Below are positions 33,225 to 41,699 of a stretch of DNA of 64,000 nt, piece after piece (within the stretch, counting starts at the first letter, position 1; the number at the start of each line of letters is the position of its first letter). The stretch is from Lachnospiraceae bacterium (GTDB lineage Bacteria; Bacillota; Clostridia; Lachnospirales; Lachnospiraceae): the NCBI GenBank assembly GCA_022764465.1, contig JALERL010000037.1, positions 1 through 64,000 of the forward strand, read 5' to 3'. Below the pieces are notes generated by a model. The model was not told the DNA's origin. It saw only the letters and a list, made by a program, of their open reading frames with translations, and ran no database searches. The position numbers and the translations under genes were made by a program.

Positions 33225-34988
33225 TTATTTCGCAAACTGACTATTGTACAGGTTATAGTAGAAGCCGCCTTTGGCTAAGAGTTCTTCGTGATTGCCCTGC
33301 TCGATGATATGTCCGTCTTTCATTACAAGGATGATATCTGCTTCCTGTATGGTGGACAGACGATGTGCTACGATAAAGCTCGTTCTGCCTTTCATCATCT
33401 TCGCAAATGCACTCTGGATACGCTGCCCGGTTCTTGTATCGATCGATGAGGTTGCTTCGTCGAGGATCAGCATCGGTGGAAGTGCAAGCATGACTCTCGC
33501 GATACAGAGTAACTGCTTCTGTCCCTGTGAAAGGCTTCCGCCATCTTCTCCGATCACGGTGTCATAACCATGTGGAAGTCTTGTGATAAAGCTATGTGCA
33601 TGGGATGCCTTTGCTGCCGCGATCATTTCTTCTTCGGTTGCATCCGGCTTGCCCATCGTGATATTTTCACGGATCGTTCCCTGTTTTAACCAGGTCTCCT
33701 GAAGCACCATGCCATAGGAACTGCGGAGACTCTCCCTTGTCAGATGACGGATCGGTTCTCCGCTGACTAAGATCTCACCGCTGTCGGTATCATAAAAGCG
33801 CATCAGCAGATTGATCAACGTTGTCTTACCACATCCGGTCGGTCCGACGATCGCTACACGCTGTCCCGGCTTTACGTTCAGATTAAAGTCTTCGATCAGC
33901 TTACGGTCCGGTGTATAGGAAAAGTATACATGCTTCAGATCTACACTTTCATCCACCTGCTCTAATACAACTGCATCTTCATCCTCTGCAACCTCCGGCT
34001 CTTCCTCGATGATCTCAAAGATACGTGCCGCACAGGCAAGTGCATTTTGTAACTCGGTCACAACACCGGAGATCTCGTTGAAAGGCTTTGTATACTGATT
34101 CGCATAACTTAAGAAGCAGGATAACTGTCCGACACTGATACCTCCCATGATCGCAGATAACGCACCTGCTACGCCGACACCTGCATATACCAGTGAATTA
34201 ATAAAACGCGTAGACGGGTTTGTGATACTTGAGAAAAAGATCGCACGCAGGGAATATTTCTCTAATCTTCCATTGATCTCATCGAACTTCTCTAATGCCT
34301 CATCTTCATGTCCGAATGCCTGTACGATCTTCTGGTTTCCGATCATCTCATCGATCAGTGCAGTCTGTTCTCCTCTTGTTACAGATTGTAACTGGAACAT
34401 GGAAAATGTCTTTTTGGCAATAAAGCCGGCCACCACAAAGGAAAGCGGTGTGATCAATACAACTACCAGGGTGATCTTAACGTTTACACTTAACATAAAA
34501 AGCAGTGTTCCGATGATCGTGATCACTCCGGTAAAAAACTGCGTAAATCCCATTAAAAGGCCGTCTGCAAACTGATCGACATCTGCGATGACACGGCTTA
34601 CAATATCTCCATAGGAATTACTGTCTAAGTAAGAAAGCGGCAGGTGTTCGATCTTCTCGAAGGCTTCCATACGGATATCTCTTACCACATGATAGGTCAT
34701 CCGGTTATTGCAGACATTCATGATCCACTGTGCCACTGCCGTGATCAGAATGATAACCGCCATCTTTCTTAAGATCGCAAAGATCGAGGCAAAATCAACC
34801 TGTCCCTTTCCGATGATATAATCAATCGCATCTCCGGTCAGGATCGGAAGATACAGTGTCAGTACGACACTGACTGCGGCAAGTATAATGGAAAGCACCA
34901 GATAGAACCAATACTTTTTGATATAGCGTAAAACCTTTGAAAGCGTATCCTTTTGTTTTTCTCTTTTCTTATTCTGTGTCTGTGCCAT
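33225..34988 (-). CDS. ABC exporter half-transporter (second subunit)
   Basis: The 587-residue half-transporter has a six-helix ABC_membrane domain (about 25-310) and an ATPase with Walker A GPTGCGKTT, signature LSQGQKQLL, Walker B MLILDEATSSID and a complete switch (VAHRLSTIQEAD). It is paired with the gene just upstream (gap two bases) as a heterodimeric exporter of the TM287/288 or LmrCD type, which expel drugs, lipids or peptides. The LSQGQ signature is one of the two asymmetric forms expected. AGGAGG precedes the ATG. Confidence 0.95.
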   Translation of the reverse strand: MAQTQNKKREKQKDTLSKVLRYIKKYWFYLVLSIILAAVSVVLTLYLPILTGDAIDYIIGKGQVDFASIFAILRKMAVIILITAVAQWIMNVCNNRMTYHVVRDIRMEAFEKIEHLPLSYLDSNSYGDIVSRVIADVDQFADGLLMGFTQFFTGVITIIGTLLFMLSVNVKITLVVVLITPLSFVVAGFIAKKTFSMFQLQSVTRGEQTALIDEMIGNQKIVQAFGHEDEALEKFDEINGRLEKYSLRAIFFSSITNPSTRFINSLVYAGVGVAGALSAIMGGISVGQLSCFLSYANQYTKPFNEISGVVTELQNALACAARIFEIIEEEPEVAEDEDAVVLEQVDESVDLKHVYFSYTPDRKLIEDFNLNVKPGQRVAIVGPTGCGKTTLINLLMRFYDTDSGEILVSGEPIRHLTRESLRSSYGMVLQETWLKQGTIRENITMGKPDATEEEMIAAAKASHAHSFITRLPHGYDTVIGEDGGSLSQGQKQLLCIARVMLALPPMLILDEATSSIDTRTGQRIQSAFAKMMKGRTSFIVAHRLSTIQEADIILVMKDGHIIEQGNHEELLAKGGFYYNLYNSQFAK

Positions 34989-34990
34989 TT

Positions 34991-36721
34991 TTACGCCTCC
35001 TTTTTCTGAAACTGTGAATAGTAGATTTCCTGATATACTTCACAATCACGAAGCAGTGATTCATGCGTACCGATTCCGGCAACCGCTCCATCGTCTAACA
35101 CAACGATCTGGTCTGCATGCAGGATCGAAGCTGCACGCTGGGATACAATAAATACCGTAGGATCTGACTTCATACTGCGGATCGACTGACGAAGCTTTGC
35201 ATCCGTCGCATAATCTAAGGCGGATGCGCTGTCATCTAAGATTAAGATCTCCGGCTGTTTTACGAGTGCTCTTGCGATCGTAAGACGCTGTTTCTGACCA
35301 CCGGAGAAGTTGCGTCCTCCCTGTTCTACCTCAGCATCTAATCTGCCATCCTTCTGTTCCACGAATTCGGATGCCTGTGCAAGTGTCATTGCCTCCCAAA
35401 TCTCTTCATCTGTTGCATCCTGTTTTCCCCATTTCATATTATCGCGGATCGTTCCGGCAAACAGGACTGCCTTCTGTGGGACGATACCAATCTTATCACG
35501 CAGTCCCTCGAAGGTATACTCTCGGACATCCTGACCGTCGACGAGTACGCGTCCTTCGGACGTATCGTAAAAACGGGGGATCAGATTGATGATCGTTGAC
35601 TTACCGGAACCGGTACCACCGATAATTCCGACCGTCTCTCCATGTCTGACCTTAAAGTCAATGCCACTGACCGCCGGTGCTCCACCGGACTGATAGCGCA
35701 TTGCCACATTTTCAAATACAACCGCATAATCCTCGCTTTTTTCCTCTGATGATGTTACTCCAGAGCCTTCGTTCATGGTCGAATGGATCTCCATGATGCT
35801 TTCAATACGGTTTCCACAGGCAACCGATTTCGTGATCGTGATGATCAGGTTTGCCAGCTTTACCAACTCGACTAAGATCTGTGACATATAGTTGACTAAC
35901 GCTACGACTTCACCCTGCGTAATATTGCCGCTCTCTACCCGAAGCGCACCGGTCCAGATCAGGACTACAATCGCAACATTGATGATAATATAGGTAACCG
36001 GATTCATCAGAGCAGAGATCCTTCCGACAAACATCTGAAGTGCGGTCAATGTCTGATTCTTCTCACGGAACTTCTCCGTTTCTTCCTTTTCCTTATGGAA
36101 TGCACGGATCACACGGCTTCCTGTCAGATTTTCTCTGGTTGTCAGTAAGACATCATCGAGACCACCCTGTACCTTTTTATAAAGTGGGATACTGACTAAC
36201 ATAATACCGAATACCACAATAGCAAGCAACGGGATCGTCACAACGAAAATCAGTGCTGCCTTTACATCGATCGTAAATGCCATGATCATCGCACCGAATA
36301 CGATGAACGGGGAACGTAAAAACAGCCGCAGTACCATGTTGACACCTGTCTGCACCTGATTGATGTCACTCGTCATCCGTGTGATCATCGTGGATGTTCC
36401 GATCTCATCCATTTCCGAATAGGACAGGCTCTGTATGTGGGAAAACAGGGCATGTCTTACCTTTGCCGCAAAGCCGACTGCTGCCTTTGCAGAAAAGTAC
36501 TGTGCGGTAATGGAACAGGTCAGACCGATCACTGCAAGCAGGATCAGCATACCGCACATCTTCATAATATGTGTCCGGTCACCATTGGCAATACCGACAT
36601 CAATAATGGATGCCATGACTAACGGCACAAATAATTCAAAGGAAGCCTCTAACATTTTAAAAAGTGGTGCTAACAGACTCTCCTTCTTATAGTCCTTCAG
36701 ATACACGAGCAATTTTCTCAT
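34991..36721 (-). CDS. ABC exporter half-transporter (first subunit)
   Basis: The 576-residue half-transporter has six helices and an ATPase: Walker A GGTGSGKST, signature FSGGQKQRL, Walker B ILILDDSASALD with aspartate in place of the catalytic glutamate, and VSQRAASILHADQI with glutamine in place of the switch histidine. These losses mark a degenerate ATP site, as in heterodimeric exporters where one site is inactive. The partner downstream has the canonical residues. GAGGAAAAAAG precedes the ATG. Confidence 0.95.
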   Translation of the reverse strand: MRKLLVYLKDYKKESLLAPLFKMLEASFELFVPLVMASIIDVGIANGDRTHIMKMCGMLILLAVIGLTCSITAQYFSAKAAVGFAAKVRHALFSHIQSLSYSEMDEIGTSTMITRMTSDINQVQTGVNMVLRLFLRSPFIVFGAMIMAFTIDVKAALIFVVTIPLLAIVVFGIMLVSIPLYKKVQGGLDDVLLTTRENLTGSRVIRAFHKEKEETEKFREKNQTLTALQMFVGRISALMNPVTYIIINVAIVVLIWTGALRVESGNITQGEVVALVNYMSQILVELVKLANLIITITKSVACGNRIESIMEIHSTMNEGSGVTSSEEKSEDYAVVFENVAMRYQSGGAPAVSGIDFKVRHGETVGIIGGTGSGKSTIINLIPRFYDTSEGRVLVDGQDVREYTFEGLRDKIGIVPQKAVLFAGTIRDNMKWGKQDATDEEIWEAMTLAQASEFVEQKDGRLDAEVEQGGRNFSGGQKQRLTIARALVKQPEILILDDSASALDYATDAKLRQSIRSMKSDPTVFIVSQRAASILHADQIVVLDDGAVAGIGTHESLLRDCEVYQEIYYSQFQKKEA

Positions 36722-36827
36722 TCTTTTTTCCTCATTTACTTTCTCTTACTTCTGTATAACCCATATGGCGTACTCACCGCGTCCATCATACAACATTTTC
36801 CCATTTTTCGCAAATCTCCGCGAAAAG

Positions 36828-36867
36828 AAACAAGACTGCCCGGCTTTACTTCCAGACAGTCCTGTTT
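36828..36867 (-). terminator. Terminator of the lytic transglycosylase gene
   Basis: On the minus strand AAACAGGACTG pairs with CAGTCTTGTTT and is followed by a short T run (CTTTTC). It lies about 15 bases after the stop. Confidence 0.65.
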
Positions 36868-36880
36868 GATTTTATTTCCA

Positions 36881-37372
36881 TTATTTTCCATGTAACCGCT
36901 CTAACTGTGAGGTTCTAGCGATAATCGATGAAGCATATTCCGTATAATCTCCGCTTTCTCCACGCTCTATTGCATGAGAAGATCCGTTATACACCATAAG
37001 AACCGTTCCCATGTCACCGTATTCCGTAAAAAGATCGGACAGATAATCTGCCGCTACCAGTATGTTTCCATAGGGATCATAGATGTCTGCAACTCCCAGT
37101 CTGATCATACGGTTCTTGTGATATGGTTCATTGATCTGCATCAGACCCTTGCATGCACCGTTAGAAACCCATGGTTCGCCCCAGGATTCCCTTTCCATCA
37201 TTGCCATTAACAGTTCCGGTACGATCGCATACTGTTCGCCTGCCTGCACACAATAATTCCGGTACTCTTCCGGTATCCACGTATCCACATCTGCATCCGC
37301 AGCATCTAAGGTACTACCTGTCCCAAGAACTACCATACAGACCAGTAACAGGGCTGTTATGAATTTTTTCAT
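36881..37372 (-). CDS. Lytic transglycosylase (SLT-type)
   Basis: The 163-residue protein has a signal peptide (MKKFITALLLVCMVVLGTGS) and an SLT goose-lysozyme-like domain. The catalytic glutamate lies in MAMMERESWGEP, followed by GLMQINEPYH and the repeat-typical NILVAADYLSDLFTEYGD...MVYNGS. It cleaves glycan strands of peptidoglycan to 1,6-anhydro products outside the membrane. ATG 37372 has GTGAGG upstream; a start five codons earlier is less likely. It is short and single-domain, like spore-cortex or conjugation SLTs, but no such genes are adjacent. Confidence 0.9.
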   Translation of the reverse strand: MKKFITALLLVCMVVLGTGSTLDAADADVDTWIPEEYRNYCVQAGEQYAIVPELLMAMMERESWGEPWVSNGACKGLMQINEPYHKNRMIRLGVADIYDPYGNILVAADYLSDLFTEYGDMGTVLMVYNGSSHAIERGESGDYTEYASSIIARTSQLERLHGK

Positions 37373-37513
37373 TTCCTCACTCCTCATTTCATAAAAACAA
37401 AAATCAAGCTACAAACTCTTATATATGCAAGTATTTTCATTTTTATGACTGATTAGTCAGGGAATTTTTTTTCTTTCATATATGCAAAATTACACAATCA
37501 ATAGAATTTTATT

Positions 37514-38935
37514 CTAATTGTTCTTTTTTTCCAGCTTCACCTGGTCTAAATATTTCTTCGTCTCTGCTACAACAACTCCGCTTAGTGCCACGATTGCAAC
37601 CAGGTTCGGAAGTGCCATCAGTCCGTTAAAAATATCTGCTATCGTCCATACTGCAGATACGGTCATAAACGGTCCGATAAAGACGCAGAGGATATAAAGC
37701 CAGCGGTATCCCTTTACGATCTTTCTTTTACCGCCTACGAGATATTCCAGACAACGCTCACTGTAATAATCCCATCCGAGGATTGTGGTAAAGGCAAAAA
37801 ATACCAGACATACCATCAGGATAAAGGATGCCACCTGTGGTGGAAATGGAAGTCCCATCTGAAATGCCTTCGTGGTAACTGCCACACCTTCTAAGCCCAT
37901 ATCCCATGCTCCGGTAATGACGATCGCAAGACCTGTCATCGTACAGATAATGATCGTATCGATAAATGTTCCAAGCATGGATACCAGTCCCTGCTTTGCC
38001 GGGCTGTCGGTCTGTGCTGCTGCTGCCGCGATCGGTGCGCTACCAAGTCCGGCTTCGTTTGAGAAAATACCACGCGCAATACCTTTTTGCATCGCAACGA
38101 TCATTGCTCCGACAGCACCGCCTGCTGCTGCCCGCAGTCCGAATGCAGACTCCACGATCTCTACGATCGCAGCCGGGATTGCAGTTAAGTTTGTCAGTAA
38201 AATAATTAAAACGGTAACGACATAAGTAAGTGCCATAAATGGTACGATAACCTGTGCAACCGATGAAATCCGCTGTAAGCCACCGATAATAACAAGGGCT
38301 ACACAGATCGTCAGAAGGATTCCTGCAATGATCACGGTCCAGGAATAGGTTCTGCCGAACAGATCCACCGTCCAACTATTGTCCGGATCAAAGAAATCAT
38401 TGACTGCACTTGTGATACCATTGATCTGTGTAAAGGTACCGATTCCCATAAGACCTACACCTACACCGAAAAATGCGAAGATCTTACCAAGCCATTTCCA
38501 ATTTTTACCCATCCCATTCTCAATATAATAAAATGGTCCGCCGATGATATGTCCGTCATCTGCCACTACACGATACTTCACCGCAAGCAGACATTCGGAA
38601 TACTTTGTAACCGTTCCGACGAGTGCTGCTAACCACATCCAGAACAGTGCGCCCGGTCCTCCGGCTACCAGTGCGGTTGCAACACCGACGATATTACCGG
38701 TTCCGATCGTTGCCGACAATGCGGTACAAAGTGCTGCAAAGCTCGATACCTCGCCATGCTCGCCTGTTTTCTCATTGGCAACCATATGCCGGATTGCAAG
38801 CGGAAGCTTCGTGATCTGTAAGCCCCGTAAGCGGATCGTCATAAACACACCGACTGCTAAAATCAATACGATAAGCGGGATTCCCCAGACGAAATTGTCC
38901 ACCTGTTTCAATAAATTGTTTACCTGGTCTAACAT
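37514..38935 (-). CDS. Sodium:alanine/glycine symporter (AgcS family)
   Basis: The 473-residue, about eleven-helix transporter has the AgcS signature FSNEAGLGSAPIAAAAAQTD and GTGNIVGVATALVAGGPGAL. It imports alanine or glycine with Na+. A glycine riboswitch lies in its leader, which supports glycine as a substrate. AGGAGAGAAAAA precedes the ATG. It is monocistronic; the next upstream minus-strand gene is the M23 peptidase. Confidence 0.96.
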   Translation of the reverse strand: MLDQVNNLLKQVDNFVWGIPLIVLILAVGVFMTIRLRGLQITKLPLAIRHMVANEKTGEHGEVSSFAALCTALSATIGTGNIVGVATALVAGGPGALFWMWLAALVGTVTKYSECLLAVKYRVVADDGHIIGGPFYYIENGMGKNWKWLGKIFAFFGVGVGLMGIGTFTQINGITSAVNDFFDPDNSWTVDLFGRTYSWTVIIAGILLTICVALVIIGGLQRISSVAQVIVPFMALTYVVTVLIILLTNLTAIPAAIVEIVESAFGLRAAAGGAVGAMIVAMQKGIARGIFSNEAGLGSAPIAAAAAQTDSPAKQGLVSMLGTFIDTIIICTMTGLAIVITGAWDMGLEGVAVTTKAFQMGLPFPPQVASFILMVCLVFFAFTTILGWDYYSERCLEYLVGGKRKIVKGYRWLYILCVFIGPFMTVSAVWTIADIFNGLMALPNLVAIVALSGVVVAETKKYLDQVKLEKKNN

Positions 38936-38994
38936 TTTTTCTCTCCTTAGTATTGTTTTCTTTTGTTGAACATACTTTTTACTGCTTTTTGGCA

Positions 38995-39026
38995 GTAAAA
39001 AAGAGCTGATATAACATCAGCCCTCT
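38995..39026 (-). terminator. Intrinsic terminator in the AgcS leader (riboswitch expression platform)
   Basis: On the minus strand AGAGGGCTGAT / ATCAGCTCT forms a hairpin followed by TTTTTT, 24-30 bases after the end of the glycine aptamer and before agcS. This fits transcriptional control: glycine binding would decide whether the hairpin forms. Confidence 0.75.
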
Positions 39027-39049
39027 AAAGAGTAGAACATGCACCTGAA

Positions 39050-39131
39050 TGCTCTGTCCTTTTGCCTGAGAGATTGGCAGCTTCCTGCCGTACACCTTCG
39101 GCGCTTCTATTTCAAAGACTCTCCAGAGTTC
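39050..39131 (-). ncRNA. Glycine riboswitch (single aptamer)
   Basis: On the minus strand CTCTGGAGAG is followed by CGCCGAAGG and then CTCTCAGGCAAAAGGACAGA, the conserved core of the glycine aptamer. Only one aptamer is seen; the flanking stretch up to about 39165 (AACTGGTTCTGATACGAACC) may form the kink-turn or a remnant stem. It controls agcS. It occupies much of the 350-base gap 38936-39285. Confidence 0.93.
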
Positions 39132-39285
39132 GACTGGTTCTGATACGAACCAACGAATAATAGCCTATCACGATTTCTCCAAAGAATCAATGCATACTTC
39201 GCTTTTTTGTGCAAAATACCTCTTTTTCGTAATTTTCACAATTCAGTTCATAGAAGCCCTGCGGGAAGCCGCATACCGGACACTG

Positions 39286-40560
39286 CTAAGGGGCAACCAG
39301 CAGTGTCTCCTTTTCCTGCCTGCCGCCTTCCGTACCCTGCTCCTCTTTTAACCTTTTTAAGAGCTTTATGGATTTTTTGTCCTGCAAGAATTTCTCCACC
39401 GCAGGGTCTTTAATCGGATTGACGGCTGCCCATTCCTTCGTATCCCCCTGCTTTGCAGCCTCTGCCCGGTTATGGCTTAAAAACCGTGCAAGCTGGTATG
39501 CATCAATCCAGATCTCACTACAGCCCTCCTTTTGTGACTCATCAAAAATCAACTGGATACCGAAATGCAGATGCACCTCATCGATATTATTTACATTTTC
39601 CGTGGAACTGTATCCGGTGTGTCCCATATACCCGATCACACTTCCTGCGGTTACTACGCTTCCAACCGCAAGATCCTTCGCATACGGATAATTCTGCCGC
39701 AGGTGTGCATAGTAGTAATAACGTCTGCCATCGAAACTGCGGATACCGATCCTCCAGCCGCCATAGCGGTTCCAGCCAAGTGCTTCCACATAGCCGCTTT
39801 CGACTGCAATCACCGGTGTTCCGATCTGTCCGAGCATATCATGCCCAAGATGTTCTCTTTTATATCCAAAGGTACGGGATGCCCCAAAGTCATCGTAATC
39901 CCGGTATTCAAAGCCCTTTGCGATCGGTGAATATGCCTTTAATCCATAACAGGTTTCCCATGTCTTTTTCCCCGCTTCATCCACCTTCTGTATCTCATAT
40001 TCCCCGATATATCCACCAAGAACTGCCGTGTATGCTTCCTTATAATAAGAGTAATACTTCAGATCTGCCGCAAGCTTTTCCATCGTAAGCGACGCTTCCG
40101 CTTCTTTTGACTCATCTAGTCCGGTCAGCTTTTGTATCGTCTGATCCATGTCCCGCAGGGCTGACTGCGGGAATTCACCTCCGGTTTTTGCCGCCGTATA
40201 TGCCAGAAGTTCGATCCAGTCTAACGGATGCTTTGTCGCATGGGAACAGATATCTGCTTCCATTGCCTTGCAAAGTGCCTCATAGGACACCTTAAAATCC
40301 ACCCATTTGATATAGGCATTACTGCTTGCTGTACGCGCCATTTCCTCTTCTTTGCTTCTAGTTCCCGCAAACAGGAACAAAGCGAAGATCCCAAGGCATA
40401 CAACGATTGCCTGCAAAAACAAACGTATGCTTCGTGCACTCCTGCAATCAAGCTTTTTATGATGTAAAAAAACTGCACGCTGCGACCATCCGGTATGTGA
40501 TGTTGTCACTGCGTGCAATTTATTTATCTGCAAATTATTTTCCTGCTTCAACGCTTCCAT
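39286..40560 (-). CDS. M23 family metallopeptidase with N-terminal membrane anchor
   Basis: The 424-residue protein has one membrane helix at about residues 48-70, a helical extracytoplasmic part, and an M23 (lysostaphin-like) domain. The first zinc ligands are in REHLGHDMLGQIGTPV (H and D) and the last in DEVHLHFGIQL (HxH). It should cut peptidoglycan cross-bridges; its location outside the membrane fits. ATG 40560 is preferred; a GTG at 40629 would overlap the upstream SseB-domain gene. The C-terminal about 60 residues are charged and of unknown role. Confidence 0.88.
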   Translation of the reverse strand: MEALKQENNLQINKLHAVTTSHTGWSQRAVFLHHKKLDCRSARSIRLFLQAIVVCLGIFALFLFAGTRSKEEEMARTASSNAYIKWVDFKVSYEALCKAMEADICSHATKHPLDWIELLAYTAAKTGGEFPQSALRDMDQTIQKLTGLDESKEAEASLTMEKLAADLKYYSYYKEAYTAVLGGYIGEYEIQKVDEAGKKTWETCYGLKAYSPIAKGFEYRDYDDFGASRTFGYKREHLGHDMLGQIGTPVIAVESGYVEALGWNRYGGWRIGIRSFDGRRYYYYAHLRQNYPYAKDLAVGSVVTAGSVIGYMGHTGYSSTENVNNIDEVHLHFGIQLIFDESQKEGCSEIWIDAYQLARFLSHNRAEAAKQGDTKEWAAVNPIKDPAVEKFLQDKKSIKLLKRLKEEQGTEGGRQEKETLLVAP

Positions 40561-40615
40561 CCACACACATCTTTTTCTAATGTATATGATATGTGGTATG
40601 GAAAAATGTATCTTC

Positions 40616-41506
40616 CTAGATATTCTCACCTACAAGCTCCATGATGCGGGTAAGCTCTGCACCCTCTACCGGAGCTTCTTCCAGATTGGTATGCTTTCCT
40701 TCCTGATCTACGCATCCTAAGCGCAGCTTCTTCTCTCCCGGAAGCTGTTCGATCGTATAATAACCTGCCTTCTGTTCCTTCGGATTCCAGGTAATGTAGA
40801 CACGTACACAATATGGGGAAATCGGCTGTCCTGCCGGCATATCGATACGGATCAGTAACAGTGTCTCACTGATCGTCAGTGCCATGACACCAAACTGCTT
40901 CTTCTGATATGGACTGTTTTCCTTGAAGCCCTTGCGGAATAATTCTTCTACAGCCTCTTCCTTCTGATCACAGATACTGTTTACAAAGCTCTCGCCCTCT
41001 GTATAAAGACGCTGCGGCAGTACCCCGAACTCGATCTGGTTTCTCATGTACTGTACATACTGCTCCGGAGTCAGATTCTGTCTGCGCTCCTTCATCTTTT
41101 TAGCAAGCTCTTTATCTGCCTCGTGAAGCTGGCTGATCAGCTCTGTCTTTAAGATCAGATTATCTGTATATGGATTGATGACCATTCCCTTTAATCCGAA
41201 CTGCTCATTTGCCACGATACTGTTACATACCGTAAACGGCATGATCATCACGGACTTCTGCTTCACCTCGTCCGGTGCCTGATCCCTGCTTGTAAAAACT
41301 GCAAGATACTGATCTCCCTCTGCACTCTTTAAAAAATATGGAACCGGCTTCTTCTCTTCATTTAACATTGCCGGCACAAAAAGTCCCGATGGACGGAGCA
41401 GATTCACGATCTTCGCTAAGTTCTCCTTCGTGCGTTCCTGTCCATAATCCTTGATCGCCTGTTCTGCTTTCTCATTTGATATATTTGGTATTTGTCTCTT
41501 TTCCAT
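40616..41506 (-). CDS. SseB-domain protein
   Basis: The 296-residue cytoplasmic protein has an N-terminal SseB domain (about 40-130: GLFVPAMLNEEKKPVPYFLK, QYLAVFTSRDQAP, MPFTVCNSIVANEQFGLKGM, VINPYTDNLILKTELI) and a second helical domain of the SseB C-terminal type. Such proteins are common in Firmicutes, with unknown function; the name comes from enterobacterial sseB. TGGAG lies six bases before ATG 41506. The M23 gene follows at 56 bases, so co-expression is likely. Confidence 0.85.
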   Translation of the reverse strand: MEKRQIPNISNEKAEQAIKDYGQERTKENLAKIVNLLRPSGLFVPAMLNEEKKPVPYFLKSAEGDQYLAVFTSRDQAPDEVKQKSVMIMPFTVCNSIVANEQFGLKGMVINPYTDNLILKTELISQLHEADKELAKKMKERRQNLTPEQYVQYMRNQIEFGVLPQRLYTEGESFVNSICDQKEEAVEELFRKGFKENSPYQKKQFGVMALTISETLLLIRIDMPAGQPISPYCVRVYITWNPKEQKAGYYTIEQLPGEKKLRLGCVDQEGKHTNLEEAPVEGAELTRIMELVGENI

Positions 41507-41635
41507 TTTAATCTCCATTCCTACGCTGTCTTTTGTGCATATCAACTATGCAGACTGTAGTTATATTCTACCATCTCTGTGACTTGAATGCTATCTTTTT
41601 TTCGATTATTCCCGTTTTTCACTGCAAGATAAGAA

Positions 41636-41664
41636 TTGCGGATTCACGGATTATAAGGTAAAAT
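41636..41664 (+). promoter_or_regulatory. Probable promoter of rlmD
   Basis: TTGCGG (41636-41641), a 17-base spacer and TAAAAT (41659-41664) lie about 35 bases upstream of the start codon. Confidence 0.5.
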
Positions 41665-41699
41665 AGGCAAAGAAAACAGCAATAGAAATGAGGATCAAC

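Noticed and set aside
40616-41506. Type III secretion SseB
   Set aside because: Only the domain name is shared; there are no secretion genes and the host is a Firmicute.
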